Source of the DNA: Hydractinia symbiolongicarpus
Lineage: Eukaryota; Cnidaria; Hydrozoa; Anthoathecata; Hydractiniidae
Direction of reading: 5' to 3'
Assembly: GCF_029227915.1 (NCBI RefSeq)
Contig: NC_079883.1
Span: 10,540,001-10,604,000 of the forward strand
DNA length: 64,000 nt
Shown here: positions 55,365 through 64,000 of the stretch, one piece after another
Position numbering within the stretch: position 1 is the first letter of the stretch
Layout: each line of letters opens with the position of its first letter
Notes under the pieces: generated by a model
Seen by the model: the letters and a program-made list of their open reading frames with translations, nothing else
Databases searched by the model: none
What the model was told of the DNA's origin: nothing
Translations under genes and position numbers: made by a program

Positions 55365-55648
55365 AACTGCGATTTGATTTGTAAGTTAATACAAAAACGT
55401 ACGAATATTTAACGTAAGTGTTAACGAAATAAACTTTACTCGTTTTTTCATCATAAAAATAGGATCGAAATCATGTTTTTTTAACCAATCATAATTAAGT
55501 ATTAAACAAAAGATTTTTTTTTTAACCAATTAAATTGCGTATCGGCGTTTTCGGATCGAATTCGATCCGATTTTTTTACTTATAAACAAAAAGTTTTGAC
55601 TTGCAGTTTAATGCTTATTTACAAGTTAAGTAGCAAAAATTTTTAACC

Positions 55649-56053
55649 ATGTCTGACGCAGCAGCTAAAGGAGGAAAACAGGCACCTAAAGTAGCCAAGA
55701 AAGGTGAAAAAAGAGCCGGCAAAAAAGGAGGAAAGATTGGTGGAACTGGTGAAAAGAAACGCAAGAGAAAGAGAAAGGAAAGTTATGCTATTTACATCTA
55801 CAATGTTTTGAAACAAGTTCACCCAGATGTCGGAGTTTCAAGCAAAGCTATGAGCATCATGAACTCATTTGTCAACGACATCTTTGAGCGCATTGCTTCC
55901 GAAGCTTCGCGTTTGGCTCTTCAAAACAAAAAGTCGACCATCTCTTCTCGTGAAATTCAAACCGCAGTACGTCTTCTCTTGCCTGGAGAACTTGCAAAAC
56001 ACGCAGTCAGTGAAGGAACAAAAGCCGTCACAAAATACACAAGCAGCAAGTAA
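55649..56053 (+). CDS. H2B: Histone H2B, unit 10
   Basis: 134 residues, reference protein. Stem-loop at 56077-56092. Confidence 0.98.
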   Translation: MSDAAAKGGKQAPKVAKKGEKRAGKKGGKIGGTGEKKRKRKRKESYAIYIYNVLKQVHPDVGVSSKAMSIMNSFVNDIFERIASEASRLALQNKKSTISSREIQTAVRLLLPGELAKHAVSEGTKAVTKYTSSK

Positions 56054-56515
56054 ACCAACGTCTACCAAACACAAACGGTCTTTTTTAAGACCACACATCT
56101 TTAAAAAAACATTTACTTGGCGTCACTACAAGTTAACCGAAGTTAATAAAACTTCTAAATAATGTGCTTAAGAACACTAGCCTACATTTAAAATACTTCC
56201 CCATGTGTGTGTGTGGATTAGCTTCACTTTTCATACGTATTATTAGCTGTACTTGCAGAAAAGACAAGTACATTGATCCATGTTATTGCTTACATTTAAC
56301 TTAACCCAGCTTTTCACGGAAACACTCCCAGGCAAATTAACCCTACAAAGTATTTCTAAATTTTTTTTGTGTCATATATGACATAGTATCGTATAGCAAT
56401 AAATGTAACTGTGACAAGACTTTACACATTGTGTAATTTGGAAGCGTGCACAAAGTAATGTTTTAAAAGATTTGTGGCTATAAAAATAGCCGTTTTTGTT
56501 GAGCAATGACAACGC

Positions 56516-56872
<357 letters not shown>

Positions 56873-57350
56873 TTAACAGAATTCAGACAGCTTTAAAAAG
56901 AGGCCATAAAATTACCTACTGCTCGTGGAAACACCCTAATTAACCAATAGAGTTGCGTCATTACAAAATGTTCCGAACATTTTGTACATTTTTTTAAGTA
57001 AAACTGTAGTTTTTTTAAAAATTCGTGGTCTTAATGTTTCAGTAAGGCAATAAATTTGGCATCGTTGGAATTCGCCAAACCTTCTGCTACTTACTAAAAA
57101 AAAAAAAAGTCAAAAGCTTTTGTGTATCAGAAGATACAGCCGTTTTCCCGTAGCCAAAAAACACAGATTTTATAAAAATGTTAAAGTAATGAGCGTAATG
57201 TCATTATGCAGCCAATCAGAAATTACTTTCTTAGCACCAATCAAATGGTTTGTTTTGAACCTTAGCTGTCAATCAATATGAGAAATAAAACTTTGGCGCG
57301 ATAGTGCATTTTAGACCGTCTTGTGTATCCGTACTACATCGACTTCTTAA

Positions 57351-57764
<414 letters not shown>

Positions 57765-58125
57765 GCATCTTACCAAACAAAAAACGGCTATTTTTATAGC
57801 CACACATCCATAAAAAATATTACGGCTAGCTTTTTATATCAAACTTTGTTCTGCTTTCTGTTTAAATTTTATGCTACATAAAAATTTTATGCTACATAAA
57901 GTTTGACAATGTTAAAAATATGAAGGGCAAGAAAAGTAAAAGCAAGAAAATAAGAAATTTAAAAACGAAAATACTTAAACTTAGGGAATCTAATCTTAAA
58001 ATTACTCTTTTTTAACTGTTTAAGTGACTTAAACAAGTTTAACTTTGTACCAAGATAATGTTTTTTTGTAAATGTGTGGCTATAAAAATAGCCGTTTGTT
58101 AATGTAATAGCCAGATACACACAAA

Positions 58126-58677
58126 TTATTTTTTTGCGGTCTTCTTTGCTGCCTTTTTGGGAGTCTTTTTGACCTTCTTTGCTGCAGGTTTTTTAGCAAC
58201 AGGCTTCTTTGTGGGTTTCTTAGCTGCTGGTTTCTTAGCCGAGGCTTTCTTTGTGGCAGGCTTCTTTGCTGCTTTCTTTGGCGTGCTCTTCTTTGCTGGC
58301 TTCTTTTTTGGTGTACTTTTCTTTGCAGTAGGCTTCTTTGCCGTTGGCTTTTTTGCTGCGGCCTTTTTCTTAGGTTTTTCTTTTTTTACCTGACCTAGCT
58401 TGAATGATCCAGAAGCACCAGTGCCTTTAGTTTGAATCAAATCGCCTGATGTTACTCCTCGTTTAAGAGCCATTTTCAGATGATGATCTGAGTTTTCAGC
58501 AACTTTGTAATTTGCATGAATATATTTTGTAATAGCTTGGCGAGATGAACCACCGCGTTCCTTTAGGGTAGCGATAGCAGCCTTGATCATGTCCACATAT
58601 TTAGGGTGATCAGCTGTCTTCTTTGCAGCAGGTTTCTTCTTGGGTGCGATTTTCTTTGGAGAAGCTGCTTCACTCAT
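58126..58677 (-). CDS. H1: Histone H1, unit 10
   Basis: 183 residues, reference protein. Stem-loop at 58078-58093. Its upstream neighbour is now the H3 of the mini-unit, 564 bp away and divergent. Confidence 0.97.
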   Translation of the reverse strand: MSEAASPKKIAPKKKPAAKKTADHPKYVDMIKAAIATLKERGGSSRQAITKYIHANYKVAENSDHHLKMALKRGVTSGDLIQTKGTGASGSFKLGQVKKEKPKKKAAAKKPTAKKPTAKKSTPKKKPAKKSTPKKAAKKPATKKASAKKPAAKKPTKKPVAKKPAAKKVKKTPKKAAKKTAKK

Positions 58678-59238
58678 TTTTAATGTTTTCTTACAACAAT
58701 CCAACGATAAACGATGCTTGTTATCACAGTAGAAGTATACTAAACATTACCGTGTAAATGAGATATAATTTAAGACGGTGCGAAGTATGCGGACGTAAAA
58801 GTACCACTCCCGGGAATTGATTTGGCGCGAAAACAGAAATGTGTGTTTCTGTACATCGTATAATGTCCGTTTTGGGAGCCGCGACTATGCGAAAGCATGT
58901 TAATTTTTATTTGTAGCACGACGCAATAGTCTGAAAGAGAAGCTGCTGGAGTTTGAGGTCTTCAGCATTACATCTACTCTGTTAATTTGGGCTTCTTCCG
59001 CGCCCGTGTTAGGATTTTCATAAAGCGTTCTTTGGTTTGCGTTGCGTATGTCGGCCTACATCATCGACACGGCCTGTTTCCGGCTATTAGGAGCAATTCA
59101 TATATTGGGCACTGCGTTTCGACTTTTTTATTAGACCACAGTAAAAAAATTAGCTGTCAATCAATATGAGAAATAAAACTTTGGCGCGATAGTGCATTTT
59201 AGACCGTCTTGTGTATCCGTACTACATCGACTTCTTAA

Positions 59239-59652
<414 letters not shown>

Positions 59653-60013
59653 GCATCTTACCAAACAAAAAACGGCTATTTTTATAGCCACACATCCATA
59701 AAAAATATTACGGCTAGCTTTTTATATCAAACTTTGTTCTGCTTTCTGTTTAAATTTTATGCTACATAAAAATTTTATGCTACATAAAGTTTGACAATGT
59801 TAAAAATATGAAGGGCAAGAAAAGTAAAAGCAAGAAAATAAGAAATTTAAAAACGAAAATACTTAAACTTAGGGAATCTAATCTTAAAATTACTCTTTTT
59901 TAACTGTTTAAGTGACTTAAACAAGTTTAACTTTGTACCAAGATAATGTTTTTTTGTAAATGTGTGGCTATAAAAATAGCCGTTTGTTAATGTAATAGCC
60001 AGATACACACAAA

Positions 60014-60565
60014 TTATTTTTTTGCGGTCTTCTTTGCTGCCTTTTTGGGAGTCTTTTTGACCTTCTTTGCTGCAGGTTTTTTAGCAACAGGCTTCTTTGT
60101 GGGTTTCTTAGCTGCTGGTTTCTTAGCCGAGGCTTTCTTTGTGGCAGGCTTCTTTGCTGCTTTCTTTGGCGTGCTCTTCTTTGCTGGCTTCTTTTTTGGT
60201 GTACTTTTCTTTGCAGTAGGCTTCTTTGCCGTTGGCTTTTTTGCTGCGGCCTTTTTCTTAGGTTTTTCTTTTTTTACCTGACCTAGCTTGAATGATCCAG
60301 AAGCACCAGTGCCTTTAGTTTGAATCAAATCGCCTGATGTTACTCCTCGTTTAAGAGCCATTTTCAGATGATGATCTGAGTTTTCAACAACTTTGTAATT
60401 TGCATGAATATATTTTGTAATAGCTTGGCGAGATGAACCACCGCGTTCCTTTAGGGTAGCGATAGCAGCCTTGATCATGTCCACATATTTAGGGTGATCA
60501 GCTGTCTTCTTTGCAGCAGGTTTCTTCTTGGGTGCGATTTTCTTTGGAGAAGCTGCTTCACTCAT
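60014..60565 (-). CDS. H1: Histone H1, mini-unit 11 (Ala60Val)
   Basis: 183 residues. A G-to-A change at 60387 turns Ala60 into Val within the globular domain (NYKVAENSD becomes NYKVVENSD). It is the only missense change seen among the otherwise intact histone copies. Stem-loop at 59966-59981. Confidence 0.97.
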   Translation of the reverse strand: MSEAASPKKIAPKKKPAAKKTADHPKYVDMIKAAIATLKERGGSSRQAITKYIHANYKVVENSDHHLKMALKRGVTSGDLIQTKGTGASGSFKLGQVKKEKPKKKAAAKKPTAKKPTAKKSTPKKKPAKKSTPKKAAKKPATKKASAKKPAAKKPTKKPVAKKPAAKKVKKTPKKAAKKTAKK

Positions 60566-61144
60566 TTTTAATGTTTTCTTACAACAATCCAACGATAAAC
60601 GATGCTTGTTATCACAGTAGAAGTATACTAAACATTACCGTGTAAATGAGATATAATTTAAGACGGTGCGAAGTATGCGGACGTAAAAGTACCACTCCCG
60701 GGAATTGATTTGGCGCGAAAACAGAAATGTGTGTTTCTGTACATCGTATAATGTCCGTTTTGGGAGCCGCGACTATGCGAAAGCATGTTAATTTTTATTT
60801 GTAGCACGACGCAATAGTCTGAAAGAGAAGCTGCTGGAGTTTGAGGTCTTCAGCATTACATCTACTCTGTTAATTTGGGCTTCTTCCGCGCCCGTGTTAG
60901 GATTTTCATAAAGCGTTCTTTGGTTTGCGTTGCGTATGTCGGCCTACATCATCGACACGGCCTGTTTCCGGCTATTAGGAGCAATTCATATATTGGGCAC
61001 TGCGTTTCGACTTTTTTATTAGACCACAGTAAAAAAATTCACTCACAGAAGTCCCTTTCTTTCATGGCTACAAACACGAAGAATTCTGTCGTAAGTAAAA
61101 CGAATGCGCAAGCCAAAATAACGATGGGGCGAAGTCATAAGCAT

Positions 61145-61217
61145 CGCCCTGTGGCCCAATGGATAAGGCATCTGACTACGAATCAGGGGATTCCAGGTTC
61201 GACTCCTGGCAGGGTCG
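61145..61217 (+). tRNA. tRNA-Arg(ACG): tRNA-Arg(ACG), unit 12
   Basis: Identical to the reference copy. Confidence 0.85.
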
Positions 61218-61539
61218 CACTGTCGCATTTCGGCTGCATGGTCTACTGTGTAACGCGCGCGCACGTTCTGGCGTAATGCGTTGATAAACGGAATGTACGC
61301 AGTCATATTGGAAAGTAATATCACGCACTTAGTATCGTCGCCTTTGTTAGCATTCATGTAAGTTACCATCCACTCGCTACAGTCGCTCTCCATCCTACGG
61401 CTAAATCAACAGCCGTGATTTTTACTATGTCGCCGTCCATCCGTACGCGGTGACAGTTGTAAGCTTTACAGTAACGTGACATGCTCCACAAGCAGTTACG
61501 GTGTGTGGACGATGCCTATCATGGCAACGCTTGTTCTTT

Positions 61540-61726
61540 ATCGCTTCTCGGCCTAATGGCTAAGATCAAGTGTAGTATCTGTTCTTATCAGTTTAATATC
61601 TGGTAGGCCATTCTCTGAATGGTCAGTATATTAATCTGATTTTTGGCCTTGGGTCATGGAGGTGGATTCATTCACGCCGTGACCACGGGTTGCCTTGGTG
61701 TTGCACTATTACCGATGGCGGCCCAC
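61540..61726 (+). ncRNA. U2: U2 snRNA, unit 12
   Basis: Identical to the reference copy. Confidence 0.93.
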
Positions 61727-61916
61727 ATAAGCAATAAAAGAATAATAGCAGTCCTCTTTCCGACGGCACTCTGCATAGTCTACGGCGGGAACAAAACGCG
61801 TACACTGGGGGAGAATACAGCCTATGCCCCGCGACACGGCAGTTTATAACACACTCAAGCCACAAGCATTAACAAACTTTGAAGGGTACCCTCATGCTAC
61901 GGTGCAGTTCCAACTC

Positions 61917-62082
61917 ATACTTACCTGACGGGGAAGTAAAGACTGATCAATGAGGGTTTTCTTCCAGAGTGAGGCTCTTGCATTGCACTACGCTTGGGCT
62001 GACCTCTGCGATTACTGCAAACGTCAGTAACTCGACCGTACAATTTCTGGTAGTGGGGGCCTGCGTCCGCGCTCGCCCCCTC
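61917..62082 (+). ncRNA. U1: U1 snRNA, unit 12
   Basis: Identical to the reference copy. Confidence 0.94.
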
Positions 62083-62430
62083 CTTAAGTCAAAATGAATG
62101 AGCTTAGAAAAGTTGCGCGGCCAAATGTCGGTGGTGACTTAAACGCTAAGGTAAAACCTCGCTTGGCTGTTACGAAACGTGATTGCGATATAAGTCCTCG
62201 GAAGGCGGCGGAATTTTATTTTATTTGCCATTCCGTCAGGGTTATTGGATGATCGGCAATAGATCGAGTTTGTATGCATTTGAAAGCTCTTTTTTCTCGT
62301 ACTATCACCTGAAAATGTCGTAGGAAAATGTCATAGGAAACACTTTCAACAACCGCCACGTTCCTTAATTGTTATAACAAGAAATATATCACAGCACCAT
62401 TGAAATGAAAAGGCAACAAATGAAAATGAA

Positions 62431-62550
62431 AAGCCTACGACACCGGGAGTTCCCAGGCGGTCCCCCATCCAAGTACTATCCCGGCCCGACGATGCTTAAC
62501 TTCCGTGATCAGACGAGAACGGGTGTGTTCATCGTGGTATGGCCGTAGAC
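62431..62550 (-). rRNA. 5S rRNA: 5S rRNA, unit 12
   Basis: Identical to the reference copy. Confidence 0.97.
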
Positions 62551-62747
62551 ATTAGTAGGGGCAAATACGTGCAATTTATTTTGACGTTGTGATCAAATTT
62601 TTTTATTTAATTTCTTTGAGTTACTTAGGACAAGGCGTATGCATGGATTATCTATTAGACTTTAAGGTTATAGTTTTGTGAAAAAAACAATGTTTTTTTA
62701 AAGATGTGTGGCTATAAAAATAGCCGTTGTTTTCTGAGTGTAGCGGT

Positions 62748-63128
62748 TTACTTCTTCTGTCCTTTGTCGTTCTTCTTTGGGAGTAAGACAGCTTGAATGT
62801 TTGGCAAAACACCACCAGCTGCAATGGTTACACCGCTCAAAAGTTTGTTTAATTCTTCATCATTACGAACAGCCAATTGTAAATGTCTTGGAATAATCCT
62901 AGCTTTTTTGTTGTCTCTTGCTGCGTTACCAGCCAACTCCAATATCTCAGCAGATAAATATTCCAAGACGGCTGCTAAGTAAACTGGTGCTCCAGATCCA
63001 ATTCGGTTAGCATAGTGCCCTCTACGAAGGAATCTATGCACTCTACCGACTGGAAATTGAAGTCCAGCTCTTGAGGATCTTGTCTTGGCTTTAGCCTTAG
63101 CTTTTCCACCTTTTCCACGTCCAGACAT
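62748..63128 (-). CDS. H2A: Histone H2A, unit 12
   Basis: 126 residues, reference protein. Stem-loop at 62710-62725. Confidence 0.98.
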   Translation of the reverse strand: MSGRGKGGKAKAKAKTRSSRAGLQFPVGRVHRFLRRGHYANRIGSGAPVYLAAVLEYLSAEILELAGNAARDNKKARIIPRHLQLAVRNDEELNKLLSGVTIAAGGVLPNIQAVLLPKKNDKGQKK

Positions 63129-63412
63129 AACTGCGATTTGATTTGTAAGTTAATACAAAAACGTACGAATATTTAACGTAAGTGTTAACGAAATAAACTT
63201 TACTCGTTTTTTCATCATAAAAATAGGATCGAAATCATGTTTTTTTAACCAATCATAATTAAGTATTAAACAAAAGATTTTTTTTTTAACCAATTAAATT
63301 GCGTATCGGCGTTTTCGGATCGAATTCGATCCGATTTTTTTACTTATAAACAAAAAGTTTTGACTTGCAGTTTAATGCTTATTTACAAGTTAAGTAGCAA
63401 AAATTTTTAACC

Positions 63413-63817
63413 ATGTCTGACGCAGCAGCTAAAGGAGGAAAACAGGCACCTAAAGTAGCCAAGAAAGGTGAAAAAAGAGCCGGCAAAAAAGGAGGAAAGA
63501 TTGGTGGAACTGGTGAAAAGAAACGCAAGAGAAAGAGAAAGGAAAGTTATGCTATTTACATCTACAATGTTTTGAAACAAGTTCACCCAGATGTCGGAGT
63601 TTCAAGCAAAGCTATGAGCATCATGAACTCATTTGTCAACGACATCTTTGAGCGCATTGCTTCCGAAGCTTCGCGTTTGGCTCTTCAAAACAAAAAGTCG
63701 ACCATCTCTTCTCGTGAAATTCAAACCGCAGTACGTCTTCTCTTGCCTGGAGAACTTGCAAAACACGCAGTCAGTGAAGGAACAAAAGCCGTCACAAAAT
63801 ACACAAGCAGCAAGTAA
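63413..63817 (+). CDS. H2B: Histone H2B, unit 12
   Basis: 134 residues, reference protein. Stem-loop at 63841-63856. The window ends 183 bp after the stop, before the expected H4. Confidence 0.98.
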   Translation: MSDAAAKGGKQAPKVAKKGEKRAGKKGGKIGGTGEKKRKRKRKESYAIYIYNVLKQVHPDVGVSSKAMSIMNSFVNDIFERIASEASRLALQNKKSTISSREIQTAVRLLLPGELAKHAVSEGTKAVTKYTSSK

Positions 63818-64000
63818 ACCAACGTCTACCAAACACAAACGGTCTTTTTTAAGACCACACATCTTTAAAAAAACATTTACTTGGCGTCACTACAAGTTAA
63901 CCGAAGTTAATAAAACTTCTAAATAATGTGCTTAAGAACACTAGCCTACATTTAAAATACTTCCCCATGTGTGTGTGTGGATTAGCTTCACTTTTCATAC

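Larger units (their letters stand above)
60961..64000. repeat. Tandem unit 12, cut by the window end
   Basis: Covers tRNA to H2B and part of the H2B-H4 spacer, all matching the reference. Confidence 0.97.

Overview
The window is a head-to-tail tandem array from an animal nuclear genome. Its basic repeat is 5,876 bp and carries nine genes in a fixed order and orientation: tRNA-Arg(ACG) (+), U2 snRNA (+), U1 snRNA (+), 5S rRNA (-), histone H2A (-), H2B (+), H4 (-), H3 (+) and H1 (-). All histone genes are intronless, and each ends in the 16-nt stem-loop of replication-dependent, non-polyadenylated histone mRNAs. U1 and U2 with canonical Sm sites and a metazoan-type 5S gene fit the same reading. 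The AT-rich flanks, the H2A/H2B tails, the short lysine-rich H1 and the H3.2-type H3 suggest an invertebrate, perhaps a cnidarian such as a hydrozoan. That taxon is an inference from general resemblance and was not tested.

Layout. Measuring each repeat from the copy of window base 1: unit 1 is 1-5876 (reference length), unit 2 is 5877-13058 (+1,306), unit 3 is 13059-19647 (+713), unit 4 is 19648-25523 (reference length), unit 5 is 25524-31226 (-173), unit 6 is 31227-35568 (-1,534), unit 7 is 35569-41437 (-7), unit 8 is 41438-47320 (+7), units 9 (47321-53196) and 10 (53197-59072) are of reference length, unit 11 is an H3-H1 mini-unit at 59073-60960 (1,888 bp), and unit 12 (60961-64000) is cut by the window end. 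Comparing the repeats by eye I found only four single-base differences (37915, 53586, 54546, 60387) but seven different structural changes, several of which break genes: an H4 truncated at its 5' end (unit 2), an H2A remnant fused to the H4 promoter (unit 6), a frameshifted H2B (unit 7) and a frameshifted H2A that reads through its own stem-loop (unit 8). Intact copies are H1 11, H3 11, H2B 10, H2A 9, H4 9, tRNA 12, and U1, U2 and 5S 11 each.

How it works together. H2A/H2B and H4/H3 are divergent pairs with shared promoters containing CCAAT and TATA-like elements and a perfect palindrome each. H2B/H4 and H3/H1 are convergent pairs whose 3' stem-loops face each other. H1 and H3 carry E2F-like TTTGGCGC sites, which fits S-phase expression. 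U1 and U2 share a matching element about 50-57 bp upstream (candidate PSE) and a matching 3' box about 10 bp downstream. 5S and the tRNA use internal RNA polymerase III promoters. One repeat therefore joins RNA polymerase II histone genes, Pol II snRNA genes and Pol III genes, and near-identity between units points to strong homogenisation.
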